From Taibaiella sp041660405 (GTDB lineage: Bacteria > Bacteroidota > Bacteroidia > Chitinophagales > Chitinophagaceae), in NCBI GenBank assembly GCA_041660405.1, contig JBAZWL010000015.1, positions 41,157 to 105,156 on the forward strand: 64,000 nt of DNA, given 5' to 3'. This document shows positions 16,935 to 26,090 of the stretch, one piece after another (the stretch's first letter is position 1; each line of letters starts with the position of its first letter). Position numbers and translations under genes: made by a program. The notes below the pieces were generated by a model. The model had not been told where the DNA came from. It ran no database searches and saw only the letters and a program-made list of their open reading frames with translations.

Positions 16935-17135
16935 ATTGAGCGCAAATGTAAAGAATGCCTTCCTAATTTCCATTTGCTTTTCTGGAACTCATATTAATGT
17001 CATTTTAGGCTTGTTTAAAAGGATTGCCTTCAAAATATGTTGTTATTATTGGACAAAAAGGCGACCATGAAGTAATAATACATGCATTTGTGCTACTTTT
17101 AGCCATTATCACTCTCTTAGTTGAAAATTAAAATT

Positions 17136-18674
17136 ATGCTTGTTAAAGTGTTTGCCAGCGCGGTATTAGGTGTTGAAGCTATGACGATTACGGTAGAAGC
17201 AGATGTAGCACCGGGTTTAGGATATGTAATTGTGGGGTTGCCCGATAATGCTGTTAAAGAAAGTATCGACCGTATTTTATCCGCTATAAAAAATAACCAG
17301 TTTGAACGGCCACGCACTAAAGTGGTGATCAATATGGCTCCTGCCGATCTTAAAAAAGCAGGCTCTGCTTATGATCTGCCCATTGCCATAAGCATGCTGG
17401 GCGCGACCAGCCAGGTGTCTGCTAATTTGTTCAAGGATTTTATCATCATGGGAGAGTTGTCGTTGGATGGTGCATTGCAGCCGGTAAAGGGAGTATTACC
17501 TATGGCTATTCAAGCCAAGAAAGAGGGTTTTACCGGAATGATATTGCCTATACAAAATGCCCGCGAAGCCGCTATGGTTTCCGGGCTGGATGTATATCCT
17601 GTAGCCAATCTTAAAGAAGTGGTTGCTATATTTAATGGGAAGAGTGAACTGCAAACCATTAAGGTAGATACCCGTGCGGAATTCTTCGATGCGCAAACTC
17701 ATTTTGATATAGATTTTAATGAAGTAAAAGGGCAGGAGAATATTAAACGTGCCCTGGAAATTGCCGCCGCCGGAGGTCATAATGCTATACTGATAGGCCC
17801 ACCAGGCGCGGGTAAAACTATGTTGGCCAAAAGATTGCCTACCATACTGCCACCACTTAATTTACATGAAGCATTAGAAACAACCAAGATACATTCTGTA
17901 GCCGGCAAGTTGCCTGCACATGCATCGCTCGTAGCGCAACGTCCCTTTCGCAGTCCGCACCATACGGTGAGCGATGTAGCGCTGGTAGGTGGTGGAAGCA
18001 ATCCGCAACCGGGTGAGATATCGTTAGCACATAATGGCGTCCTTTTCCTGGATGAATTACCGGAGTTTAAGAGAACGGTATTGGAAGTGATGCGGCAACC
18101 TATGGAAGAGCGGCGGGTAACTATTTCCAGAGCAAAATTAAGTATAGATTTCCCTGCCAGTTTCATGCTTATTTCTTCTATGAATCCATGCCCTTGTGGC
18201 TATTATAATCATCCGGAAAAAGAATGTACCTGTTCTGCACAAATGGTGCAGCGTTATCTCAACAAAGTATCAGGCCCATTGCTCGACAGGATTGATCTGC
18301 ATGTGGAAGTTACACCTGTAGCCTTTTCAGAGCTTTCCTCACAACAATTATCAGAGCCCAGTTCGGTAATCAGGGAGCGGGTAATTGCAGCACGCGATAT
18401 CCAGGCTGAAAGATTTAAAGAACATCCGGGTGTTTATTGTAATGCCATTATGGGTAGCAAATTACTGAAGGAGATCTGTGTGTTGGACAATGCCAGTGCC
18501 GCCTTGCTCAAAACGGCCATGGAAAGACTTAACCTTTCTGCCCGTGCTTACGACAGGATATTAAAAGTATCAAGGACGATTGCCGATCTTGAAGGCAGTG
18601 ACCGCATTAAACCGGAACATGTAGCGGAGGCCATTCAATACAGAAGCCTGGATAGGGAGGGTTGGGCAGGGTAG
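17136..18674 (+). CDS. comM: YifB/ComM family Mg-chelatase-like AAA ATPase
   Basis: 512 residues from the ATG at 17136 (MLVKVFASAVLGVEAM); a TTG five codons earlier is possible. Order: N-terminal ChlI-fold domain (1-170), AAA+ domain with Walker A GPPGAGKT, Walker B VLFLDELPEF and a zinc/Cys loop NPCPCGYYNHPEKECTC, then a C-terminal domain. ComM is a hexameric helicase that drives branch migration when transformed DNA is integrated; in other species its role is less clear. No competence genes are nearby. Monocistronic. Confidence 0.94.
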   Translation: MLVKVFASAVLGVEAMTITVEADVAPGLGYVIVGLPDNAVKESIDRILSAIKNNQFERPRTKVVINMAPADLKKAGSAYDLPIAISMLGATSQVSANLFKDFIIMGELSLDGALQPVKGVLPMAIQAKKEGFTGMILPIQNAREAAMVSGLDVYPVANLKEVVAIFNGKSELQTIKVDTRAEFFDAQTHFDIDFNEVKGQENIKRALEIAAAGGHNAILIGPPGAGKTMLAKRLPTILPPLNLHEALETTKIHSVAGKLPAHASLVAQRPFRSPHHTVSDVALVGGGSNPQPGEISLAHNGVLFLDELPEFKRTVLEVMRQPMEERRVTISRAKLSIDFPASFMLISSMNPCPCGYYNHPEKECTCSAQMVQRYLNKVSGPLLDRIDLHVEVTPVAFSELSSQQLSEPSSVIRERVIAARDIQAERFKEHPGVYCNAIMGSKLLKEICVLDNASAALLKTAMERLNLSARAYDRILKVSRTIADLEGSDRIKPEHVAEAIQYRSLDREGWAG

Positions 18675-18824
18675 TAAAACGATTTAGTGTTGTCAGGTTT
18701 AAGTATAAGAAAAATGGGATGATAAAAGGAGTATTACTACTCTATAGGCCGCCTATCAAATCGAATACTTTTGCGCAGCATTTCCAAACTATGTTCGTAT
18801 TTAATTACTAAATGCAACAAAACG

Positions 18825-19067
18825 ATGATTGAAAATTTAAATAAGTTGCAAATAGCACTGTTACACCTGCATCTCCGTAAGCAAGACTATATTAAAGAAA
18901 TTAAAAAAGACAATGTTTCTGCTTTTGAAAAAAGACTTTTAGCTGCAAATGAGCAGATGCTTAACAATATAGACAATTTGATAAGTATTGTATCCGCAAA
19001 AGTGCAGCATGAAACAAGCACTGGCCCTCACTTTTACAAGATAATTTCACTAGTCAGTAATTATTAA
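18825..19067 (+). CDS. Small hypothetical helical protein
   Basis: 80 residues from the ATG at 18825 (MIENLNKLQIALLHLHLRKQ); upstream codons look non-coding. Entirely helical and rich in Lys/Glu/Leu, with no membrane segment and no motif I recognise. The next gene on the strand is a response regulator 110 bp downstream. Function unknown. Confidence 0.55.
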   Translation: MIENLNKLQIALLHLHLRKQDYIKEIKKDNVSAFEKRLLAANEQMLNNIDNLISIVSAKVQHETSTGPHFYKIISLVSNY

Positions 19068-19176
19068 AAGACATAACCTATAGCGGACAATATTATCATG
19101 CAGACCTTTACCAGATGTTTTCTTGTTAAAAGGCATGATCAGACGCTTGCTTGTTCCGGCTGATTCAATTGACACC

Positions 19177-19839
19177 ATGATTACCATTATTATCGTAGAC
19201 GGTTGTCCCTTCTCAAGATTGGGATTAAAAACCTATTTAAATCAATTCTCAGACTTTAGGGTTATAGGAGAAGCCACCTCACACGATCAAGCTATAGAGC
19301 TGACTAAAGTCTTAAGACCCCGGATATTGATCATTGATATGGATGCAATAGGGTTAAATGGCTTGAACGAAATGAACGTGATTGTTAAAGACTACTCAGA
19401 CTGCAAACTCATTGTTTTGTCTCGCTTTGAAAACGAAAAAAATATTATAGAGATACTTCAATCAGAAGTAAAAGGACTGCTACTGAAATCGGGTGAAATG
19501 AACGAATTGGCAGAAGCTGTAGAAAAGGTTTGTAATAATTCTGAATATTACTCCAGAAAGATAATTGAAGTAGTCGTACATCACTTTGTAAGAGGGAATC
19601 GGGAAATAAAACCTCCACTAGTATCTTATAACTTTACTCAAAGAGAAATAGAAATCATTAAACTGGTATGCAGCCAGAAAACAGCCAAGCAAATCGGGCA
19701 ACAACTTTACATTAGTGAAAAGACTGTCGATTTCCATCGTCAAAAAATCATCGAAAAAATGGATGTCAGAAATATAATCGGCCTTGTTGTATATGCGATC
19801 AGGAAAGGCATTGTGGATATCAAAGAACTTCATCAGTAA
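19177..19839 (+). CDS. NarL/FixJ-family response regulator
   Basis: 220 residues from the ATG at 19177 (MITIIIVDG); an upstream ATG at 19123 adds 18 residues of unusual composition. Receiver domain 1-115 with Asp54 (LIIDMD) and Lys104 (LLLKSG). The usual acidic pair is only Asp8-Gly9 (VDGCP), so one metal ligand is missing. LuxR-type HTH 150-210: FTQREIEIIKLVCSQKTAKQIGQQLYISEKTVDFHRQKI. No kinase is adjacent. The weakened acidic pocket suggests poor or altered phosphorylation. Confidence 0.88.
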   Translation: MITIIIVDGCPFSRLGLKTYLNQFSDFRVIGEATSHDQAIELTKVLRPRILIIDMDAIGLNGLNEMNVIVKDYSDCKLIVLSRFENEKNIIEILQSEVKGLLLKSGEMNELAEAVEKVCNNSEYYSRKIIEVVVHHFVRGNREIKPPLVSYNFTQREIEIIKLVCSQKTAKQIGQQLYISEKTVDFHRQKIIEKMDVRNIIGLVVYAIRKGIVDIKELHQ

Positions 19840-20025
19840 CCGAGTATAACCTATTAGGAGAACACTTTGTCTCTAAAGCGAAATAATCTAAATCCGGTAA
19901 TTTTGTTTCATCAGCCATGAAGAGAGAAATAAGCGTTGCTTAGGATGATAAGCGATAACTGATCCTAATTAGATTTTGCAAAATATACTATATTCGTTGT
20001 CTCACTTGCTATAAAACTCAGAAAC

Positions 20026-20511
20026 ATGTTTACATTTTTGCAAGCTTATCGTGGCGTTCCTCCAACTTTGATGCCTGTTATGGTTCTCATTGCACTTGTC
20101 GTTTTCCTGATACCAGTTATTTTTTACCTCATTACACTTCAAAACACCTTAAAAGCTATTAGCCCCGAGAACAGGAAAATGGAACCAGGAATGGTCTGGT
20201 TATTACTTATTCCCATCTTCAATATTGTATGGAACTTTATTGTAGTCAACAGAATGGCTGATTCTATTCAGGCAGAATTGCAGAAGAAAGGAGTGAGCCT
20301 AACGGAAAGGCCTGCATATAATGTTGGTATAGCCATGTGCATTATAGGATGTGTTACCTGGATACCTCAGTTAGGTTCGGTGCTTTCTATTGCAGGCTTA
20401 ATATGCTGGATCATTTACTGGGTAAAAATTTCTGAATTCAAAAAGAAAATAGAGTCCCTTCCTGATGTGCAAGATGATGACAGTTTGATTTTCGGAACGA
20501 AGAATTATTGA
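20026..20511 (+). CDS. Four-TM membrane protein of unknown function
   Basis: 161 residues with hydrophobic helices near 17-38, 58-75, 95-115 and 118-132; the C-terminal 25 residues are charged and cytoplasmic. PGMVWLLLIPIFNIVWNFIVV and ISEFKKKIE resemble a family of Bacteroidota inner-membrane proteins often annotated DUF4328-like. No partner is evident; a terminator follows immediately. Confidence 0.75.
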   Translation: MFTFLQAYRGVPPTLMPVMVLIALVVFLIPVIFYLITLQNTLKAISPENRKMEPGMVWLLLIPIFNIVWNFIVVNRMADSIQAELQKKGVSLTERPAYNVGIAMCIIGCVTWIPQLGSVLSIAGLICWIIYWVKISEFKKKIESLPDVQDDDSLIFGTKNY

Positions 20512-20534
20512 TTTGCTATATAGTAATTTGATCT

Positions 20535-20569
20535 CTGCGAGGCTGCTACAAGCCTCGCAGTTTGTTTTT
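20535..20569 (+). terminator. Rho-independent terminator
   Basis: Perfect stem CTGCGAGGCT with a 6-nt loop followed by TTTGTTTTTC, 24 bp past the stop of the four-TM protein gene. Confidence 0.88.
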
Positions 20570-20628
20570 CATATTGCTCTACTGACGCTGCAAACGAAAT
20601 GAAAAAATGTGTTTGGATTCAGAATTAT

Positions 20629-20976
20629 TTATTTAAAATCTAACCACAACATGATAAGAAACATGGCGAATCCAATAACCACAGCCAGAACTGCAACCAT
20701 AATTAAAGCATATGCGGTAGAAGAGATTTTTCGCTTTGGCTTAAATCCATCTGATTCAATTTGCTCTTCTCCTTTCGCCGTTATGCTGTAATAGCAATAG
20801 AGTTTATCAGTTGGCAGATAAATCTCATTTTCAAAAACCAATCCGTCCGCTATCAATAATTCAATTGCATCAGATTTATGCGATAGCGTAAGGGCTTCAA
20901 ATGCAGGATGGTCTATGTCTTGCATATAAAGAATCTCCAACAGCCGATGGGCTGTTTTGTGTACTGCGTTTTTCAT
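20629..20976 (-). CDS. Small protein with winged-helix-like region and C-terminal TM
   Basis: 115 residues from the ATG at 20976 (MKNAVHKTAHRLLEILYMQD). Residues 1-75 have the spacing of a small winged helix (helices, then LIADGLVFENEIYLPTDKLYCYYSITAKGEEQIES); a single TM helix lies at about 88-110. The start is preceded by a 4-bp ATGA overlap with a doubtful upstream ORF. Function unknown. Confidence 0.65.
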   Translation of the reverse strand: MKNAVHKTAHRLLEILYMQDIDHPAFEALTLSHKSDAIELLIADGLVFENEIYLPTDKLYCYYSITAKGEEQIESDGFKPKRKISSTAYALIMVAVLAVVIGFAMFLIMLWLDFK

Positions 20977-21247
20977 TGGTAATAGGATATGGAATTGCAA
21001 TAATATAAAAAAAAGCGATTGCATGGGTGAACATATTTGGGTACCCATACTTTTATCTGAAAATGAAACCCCCGAACATACCTGTTAAGGTGAAGGTGAA
21101 TCGTCACCATTACTTCACCAGCAACAATTAGTTCCGTCCCCTTTTTAAGAAACCCTGCAAAACCTTCGCTGCTCTTTTTTGTAATAAGGTAGAGTAAAAG
21201 CAGCAAAAATGGTATTGCGGCCATCTTTCTCACTAAAATCAGGTTTT

Positions 21248-21430
21248 ATGAAAAATACGCGAGCGCCACAGGTTAAGGAAAAGCACATTAATCCGGATAA
21301 TCGTAGGTCAAGACCAGAAAATAAGGATAATCTCGACCATAGGGAAGGCGAAGAGCAAGACTATAAAGGTGATGATGTTACCCATAATAAAAAAGAACAT
21401 CACACGCCTCCTAAAAAGAAAGATCACTAA
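21248..21430 (+). CDS. Small hydrophilic protein
   Basis: 60 residues from the ATG at 21248 (MKNTRAPQVKEKH). It consists almost only of charged and polar residues, with DNLDHREGEEQDYKGDDVTHNKKEHH, and should be disordered. I have the impression that similar short proteins with GDDVTHNKKE are conserved in Chitinophagaceae, which supports it being real; that is memory, not a search. A terminator and then the 22-bp array follow. Confidence 0.6.
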   Translation: MKNTRAPQVKEKHINPDNRRSRPENKDNLDHREGEEQDYKGDDVTHNKKEHHTPPKKKDH

Positions 21431-21432
21431 TA

Positions 21433-21468
21433 AATAGCGCTGCTTTACAATCAGCAGGGCTATTTATT
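21433..21468 (+). terminator. Probable terminator
   Basis: AAATAGCGCTGCT pairs with AGCAGGGCTATTT around an 8-nt loop, directly after the stop of the small hydrophilic gene; T-rich tail TATTTA. Confidence 0.6.
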
Positions 21469-21699
21469 TAGGCGCGCCTATGTTTACCCCTAGGCACGCC
21501 TATCTATACCCTTAGGCACGCCTACCTATATACTTAGGCGCACTCATGTTTACCCTTAAGTACACCTACCTATACCTTAGGCGCGCCTATGTTTACCTCT
21601 AGGCAGGCCTATCTATACCCTTAGGCACGCCTATGTTTACCCCTAGGCACGCCTAGCTATACCCTTAGGCATACCTACCTATATACTTAGGCACGCCTT
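21469..21699. repeat. 22-bp tandem array with palindromic core
   Basis: About eleven units of 22 bp (one of 21). Each starts with TAGGCRCGCCTA, a perfect or near-perfect palindrome, followed by a pyrimidine-rich spacer of two kinds (TGTTTACCCC or TCTATACCCT) that partly alternate. The array fills the region between two plus-strand genes. There is no T-run terminator inside and no open reading frame because 22 is not a multiple of three. Confidence 0.93.
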
Positions 21700-21889
21700 G
21701 CTCCAGACACAGGATAACTATAAGCTTGCATATTTATCATCCCATTATTCGCCTGCAAGATCAAAAAGGGACTAAATAACCCTAACCCACCCACCGAAAT
21801 ACCACGTTTACAGACCTTTGTTTACTCCAAACTTCCTTATCTTCGTTACTTCAACGCACAACGAATTTTATTACGGCAAAAAAATAAAC

Positions 21890-23080
21890 ATGCAATTAGC
21901 GAACCGCCTCGACCGCATATCAGAACCTCAGACAATATTAATGGCCAAACTCGGCCGTGAACTCAAAGCAAAAGGCGTAAATGTAATTGATCTAAGCCTG
22001 GGAGAACCCGATTTTAAAACACCCCAACACATTATAAATGCTGCTACGGAAGCCATGGATCAAGGGTATACCAAATACCCACCCATAGCTGGTTTCCCGG
22101 ATTTAAAGCAAGCCATAGTTACCAAGCTTAAAAGAGATAACAACCTAGATTATACGCCCGAACAAATTATGGTGAGCACCGGCGCCAAACAGACCCTGGC
22201 CAATGCTGTTCTAAGTATTGTCAATCCAGGCGATGAAGCCATTATTCCTACTCCGTTTTGGGTTACTTATGCATCGCTGGTAAGCCTTGCCGAAGGTAAA
22301 AATGTATTTGTGCCCTGTGGTATTGAAGACGATTTTAAGATCACACCGGAAAAGCTGGAAGCCGCTATCACAGCGCGTACCCGCTTATTCATTTTTTCTT
22401 CGCCCTGCAATCCTACAGGCACTGTTTATAGCAAAGAAGAGTTGCGTGCGCTAGCTGATGTTTTTGTAAAATATCCGGATATTGTTATCATCAGCGATGA
22501 GATATATGAGTACATTAATTACACAGGCAAACATGAAAGTATAGCACAATTTACTGAGTTGAAAGATAGGGTAGTATTGGTTAATGGCTTTTCCAAAGGC
22601 TTTGCCATGACAGGCTGGAGATTGGGCTATATGGCCGCCCCTGCCGATCTGATCAAAGCCTGCGATAAGCTTCAGGCGCAGTTTACATCCGGCGCCAACT
22701 CCATTGCACAACGTGCTGCCATAACTGCGCTGCTGGCCGACCTTAAGCCATCGTTCGATATGGTTGCTGCTTTTAAGGAGCGTAAAGAATATATTATTCC
22801 AGCCCTTGCAGCTATTCCCGGTATTCGTATCAGTGAGCCTGCCGGTGCTTTTTATGCCTTTCCTGATGTATCTTCTTTCTTTGGCAAATCCAATGGGGCC
22901 GCTACCATCAATAGTGCCGATGATATGGCTATGTACCTGCTCAACACGGCCCATGTAATAGGTGTAAGCGGTACTGCATTCGGCGACGATAATTGCATCC
23001 GTTTCTCTTTTGCTGCTGCAATGGATACACTCAAAGAGGGAGCCAGGAGGATAAAAGAGGCATTGGAAGCCCTACAATAA
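21890..23080 (+). CDS. Class I aminotransferase, aspartate-type
   Basis: 396 residues from the ATG at 21890 (MQLANRLDRISEPQTILMAKLG). PLP fold-type I: SLGEPDFKTP near the N-terminus, NPTGTVYSKEEL, SDEIYEYI, and the PLP-lysine motif FSKGFAMTGWRLGYMAAP; a C-terminal Arg lies in CIRFSFA. It should transfer amino groups between aspartate (or aromatic amino acids) and 2-oxoglutarate. This subgroup in Bacteroidota is usually called AspC/AspB. Monocistronic, about 190 bp after the 22-bp array. Confidence 0.9.
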   Translation: MQLANRLDRISEPQTILMAKLGRELKAKGVNVIDLSLGEPDFKTPQHIINAATEAMDQGYTKYPPIAGFPDLKQAIVTKLKRDNNLDYTPEQIMVSTGAKQTLANAVLSIVNPGDEAIIPTPFWVTYASLVSLAEGKNVFVPCGIEDDFKITPEKLEAAITARTRLFIFSSPCNPTGTVYSKEELRALADVFVKYPDIVIISDEIYEYINYTGKHESIAQFTELKDRVVLVNGFSKGFAMTGWRLGYMAAPADLIKACDKLQAQFTSGANSIAQRAAITALLADLKPSFDMVAAFKERKEYIIPALAAIPGIRISEPAGAFYAFPDVSSFFGKSNGAATINSADDMAMYLLNTAHVIGVSGTAFGDDNCIRFSFAAAMDTLKEGARRIKEALEALQ

Positions 23081-23327
23081 TTATTAATGATTAAGGGCCA
23101 TCAGTGTTAAGTCCATACCAGCTTTTGGTTTGGACTATCGTTGCGTATCACTCATTTATTTTTGGTGTTCATGAGTCGCTTCGCTATTCTGCCCCATCCT
23201 GCAACCAGTGATGAGTGGGGTTATTCAACGGTATTTTTACGAGAAGGAAAATAAATGTTAGGGTTTTATCTTAAACCTTTTTTATCGCGCCTTGTCTTAC
23301 CTCAGTACTTACAAAAAAACGAATACG

Positions 23328-23975
23328 ATGAGAAAAGTCATTTCCATATTGAGTATTACCGGTTTATCCATATTTGCATCTTCTTGTGTACGTGACGATG
23401 GTCCTCAACCTTACTATCCTCAGCAATATACCTACACCGAAGAGTTCAATAACAATAGCAGAGGCTGGGAATTTGAAGATCCTGCCAATTATGCCTATGG
23501 TGACGTATACAACGGTACTTACAAGTTTGTGTACAATGATGATCTTGAATCTTCATACTATGTTTCAAAAACTATAGGCTTTAATCGCTACAATGATTTT
23601 ACCATACAAACCCGCATAGGTTCTAATAATAATATGGGCCTTTTATTTGGTGATAACTCTTCCGTTAATAGCTATGGTTATAGTTTTACGGTAGATGAAT
23701 ATGGTTACTATGCTTTGTATGATGAAGGCGGAAATGGCTACGGACCGGATATTCAGGAAATTATACCGCCAACTACTAATAGTAATGTAAACCCTAACGG
23801 CGATTGGAACGATGTAAGATTAGAGCAAAGAGGACAACGCTGGATCGGCTATATCAACAACATACAGGTGTTTAATATACCTTCTCAGACTTTAAGAGGA
23901 ACTAATGTAGGTTTTGTAGATGTGGCCTTTACTGAGGGCGAAGCAGATTACCTGCAGGTGGACTGGATTGAATAA
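23328..23975 (+). CDS. Putative lipoprotein with lectin-like fold
   Basis: 215 residues from the ATG at 23328; lipoprotein signal ending IFASSC. The mature part has the strand pattern of LamG/DUF1080-like beta sandwiches: EEFNNNSRGWEFED, FTIQTRIGSNNNMGLLFGD, GDWNDVRLEQRGQRWIGYINNIQVF, GFVDVAFTEG. Such domains bind sugars or act as surface-exposed modules. The 247-bp gap before it has no gene I can support. Two possible terminators frame it; it appears to stand alone. Confidence 0.75.
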   Translation: MRKVISILSITGLSIFASSCVRDDGPQPYYPQQYTYTEEFNNNSRGWEFEDPANYAYGDVYNGTYKFVYNDDLESSYYVSKTIGFNRYNDFTIQTRIGSNNNMGLLFGDNSSVNSYGYSFTVDEYGYYALYDEGGNGYGPDIQEIIPPTTNSNVNPNGDWNDVRLEQRGQRWIGYINNIQVFNIPSQTLRGTNVGFVDVAFTEGEADYLQVDWIE

Positions 23976-24021
23976 TTAATTTTATCCCATAAGGATTTTA
24001 AACTCTTATAGGATTTCCAGG

Positions 24022-24057
24022 AAAAGGGAGCACAATCTTACAATTGTGCTCCCTTTT
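24022..24057 (+). terminator. Rho-independent terminator before purD
   Basis: Perfect 15-bp stem AAAAGGGAGCACAAT with a 6-nt loop ending in TTTT, 46 bp past the lipoprotein gene and just ahead of the purD promoter. Confidence 0.9.
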
Positions 24058-24060
24058 GCA

Positions 24061-24091
24061 TTGCTGCACCCGTTATATTTATTTACCTTTG
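24061..24091 (+). promoter_or_regulatory. purD promoter
   Basis: TTG (24061), 20-bp spacer, TACCTTTG (24084-24091), the Bacteroidota -33/-7 layout. The expected transcript start is about 27 bp before the purD ATG. Confidence 0.75.
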
Positions 24092-24124
24092 CACCTCTTT
24101 CAGCACATTACCTCTGTTTAAAAA

Positions 24125-25408
24125 ATGAATATACTCCTATTGGGTTCCGGTGGCCGCGAATGTACCATCTCCTGGAAATTGGCACAAAGCGAAAAATGTT
24201 CCAACTTATATATAGCACCGGGCAATGCCGGTACTTCTGCTTATGGTACCAATGTTCCGCTTTCCATACTGGATTTTGAAGGGATCAAAACCTTTTGCCT
24301 CGAACATAAGATCGATATTCTTTTCCCTGGTGGAGAAGATTCGCTGGTAGCGGGTATCTACGATTTTTTTAAAAATGATGAAACGCTTAAACACATCATC
24401 GTAGCGGGCCCATCGCAGGACGGTGCGCAGCTGGAAGGCAGCAAAGCTTTTTCCAAGAAATTTATGCAAAGGCATAATATTCCAACTGCTGCTTATCGTG
24501 AGTTTGATGAAAGCAATTTTGAAGAAGGATTGCAATATCTTGAAAATCATACCACACCCATTGTATTGAAAGCCGATGGACTGGCCGCCGGTAAGGGCGT
24601 AGTAATCACTAGTGATATCAGTGAAGCCAAAGAAGTATTTACTTCTATGATCAAAGAAGCGCAATTTGGTGATGCCGGAAAAACTGTAGTGGTCGAACAA
24701 TTTCTGACTGGTGTAGAGGTTTCCGTATTTGCTTTAACCGATGGCAGTAATTATGTACTGTTACCAGAAGCCAAAGATTATAAAAGAATAGGAGAGGGCG
24801 ATACCGGTCCAAATACGGGTGGCATGGGCGCTGTTTCACCAGTGCCATTTGCGCAAGGTGAGTTTATGCAGAAAGTGATCAAACGCATAGTGGAACCTAC
24901 TGTTAATGGTTTGAAACAGGAAAATATCGTGTATCAGGGTATTATCTTTTTTGGCCTGATTAATGTGGATGGTGAGCCTTATGTGATAGAATACAATTGC
25001 AGAATGGGCGATCCGGAAACAGAAGTAGTGATGCCAAGATTGGAGAATGACCTGGTAGATATGATTGTGAAGATGGATGCACATAAACTTAATGAAGTAA
25101 CGGTAAAATACAGTACCAAAGCTGCTTGTACGGTAATGCTGGTAGCTGAAGGTTATCCCGGAAGTTATGCAAAAGGTAAAGTAATGACTGGATGGGAAAA
25201 TGCCGAGGGCAGTCTTTTATTTCATGCCGGAACAGCCAATAAGGGTAGTGATATAGTTTCCAACGGCGGCAGGATATTGGCCATTACTTCTTATGGTAAT
25301 GATATTCAGGATGCTTTAAAGCAATCTTACCTTAATGCAGAAAAGATTAATTTTGAAGGTAAATATTACCGGACAGATATTGGGTTTGAATTTGTACCGG
25401 TTAAGTAA
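24125..25408 (+). CDS. purD: Phosphoribosylamine-glycine ligase
   Basis: 427 residues, normal length. Joins glycine to 5-phosphoribosylamine with ATP to give GAR, the second step of purine synthesis. N-terminal GSGGRECTISWKL (the usual REHA is RECT here), ATP-grasp LKADGLAAGKGVVI, GPNTGGMGAVSPVPF and YNCRMGDPETE are all in place. It is followed 30 bp later by the DUF3109 gene on the same strand, possibly co-transcribed. Other pur genes are not near. Confidence 0.97.
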   Translation: MNILLLGSGGRECTISWKLAQSEKCSNLYIAPGNAGTSAYGTNVPLSILDFEGIKTFCLEHKIDILFPGGEDSLVAGIYDFFKNDETLKHIIVAGPSQDGAQLEGSKAFSKKFMQRHNIPTAAYREFDESNFEEGLQYLENHTTPIVLKADGLAAGKGVVITSDISEAKEVFTSMIKEAQFGDAGKTVVVEQFLTGVEVSVFALTDGSNYVLLPEAKDYKRIGEGDTGPNTGGMGAVSPVPFAQGEFMQKVIKRIVEPTVNGLKQENIVYQGIIFFGLINVDGEPYVIEYNCRMGDPETEVVMPRLENDLVDMIVKMDAHKLNEVTVKYSTKAACTVMLVAEGYPGSYAKGKVMTGWENAEGSLLFHAGTANKGSDIVSNGGRILAITSYGNDIQDALKQSYLNAEKINFEGKYYRTDIGFEFVPVK

Positions 25409-25438
25409 TTAAATTTTTGAAAAGTAAAATATTGAAGC

Positions 25439-26023
25439 GTGATTGCGATAGACAACATATTGGTAAGTGACGAAGTGGTAGAAAAGCAATTCGTTTGTGA
25501 CCTGAACAAATGCAAGGGCGGATGTTGTGTAGACGGAGACACCGGAGCGCCCATCACACAGGAAGAGGCAAACATTATTGAAGATATTTACCCGGAAATA
25601 AAACATCTCCTTTCGCCCAATGCCATTGCCCTTATTGAAGATGAAGGCACCCATACTTTCGACGATGAATATGGATTGGTAACACCTTCTTTAAACGGTG
25701 GAATATGCGCATATGGCTATTATGATGAGTTGGGTATTGTAAAGTGCGCTATTGAGCATGTGTACAAAGAAGGAAAGATTGATTTTAAAAAACCAATCAG
25801 CTGCCATCTTTTCCCTATACGTATTACAGAATACGAAACCTTTGAAGCGGTGAATTACGAGCCCAGGGAAACCTTATGCAAGCCTGCTTGTAAGCTAGGT
25901 AAATCACTGAAGGTGCCTGTTTACCAGTTTCTTAAAGAGCCGTTGATCCGCAAATACGGTGAAGAATTTTATGATGCCCTTGATGCTACCGCCAAGGCAC
26001 ATTATGGCATCGAGGAAAAATAA
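25439..26023 (+). CDS. DUF3109 (YkgJ-like) Cys-rich protein
   Basis: 194 residues from a GTG at 25439 (IAIDNILVSDEVVEKQFVCDL). Eight conserved cysteines: CDLNKCKGGCC at the N-terminus, then GGICAYGY, VKCAIEH, ISCHLFPIR and TLCKPACKLG. This is the DUF3109 arrangement, thought to bind a metal or iron-sulfur centre; its role is not established. It follows purD closely and a strong terminator comes 17 bp after its stop. Confidence 0.93.
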   Translation: MIAIDNILVSDEVVEKQFVCDLNKCKGGCCVDGDTGAPITQEEANIIEDIYPEIKHLLSPNAIALIEDEGTHTFDDEYGLVTPSLNGGICAYGYYDELGIVKCAIEHVYKEGKIDFKKPISCHLFPIRITEYETFEAVNYEPRETLCKPACKLGKSLKVPVYQFLKEPLIRKYGEEFYDALDATAKAHYGIEEK

Positions 26024-26040
26024 ATTTATCTATTGAAAAA

Positions 26041-26075
26041 GTCGGCGATCCTTAAAAGATCGCCGACTTTCGTTT
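26041..26075 (+). terminator. Terminator between DUF3109 and mrp
   Basis: Perfect 10-bp stem GTCGGCGATC with a 7-nt loop, followed by TTTCGTTT; A-rich on the other side, so it can stop both convergent genes. Confidence 0.9.
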
Positions 26076-26090
26076 ATAAAAAAGTGCCAA

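Noticed and set aside
20973..21233. 86-residue minus-strand ORF overlapping the 20629-20976 gene by ATGA
   Set aside because: Although the overlap and a hydrophobic beginning look inviting, the second half (FFLYYCNSISYYQ) looks like non-coding DNA and there is no family match.
21469..21699. CRISPR array
   Set aside because: Period is 22 bp with no spacers of different sequence, and there are no cas genes in the window; the same holds for the other arrays.
23081..23327. Possible small RNA or gene ahead of the lipoprotein gene
   Set aside because: No promoter box, hairpin or ORF worth reporting was found in these 247 bases.
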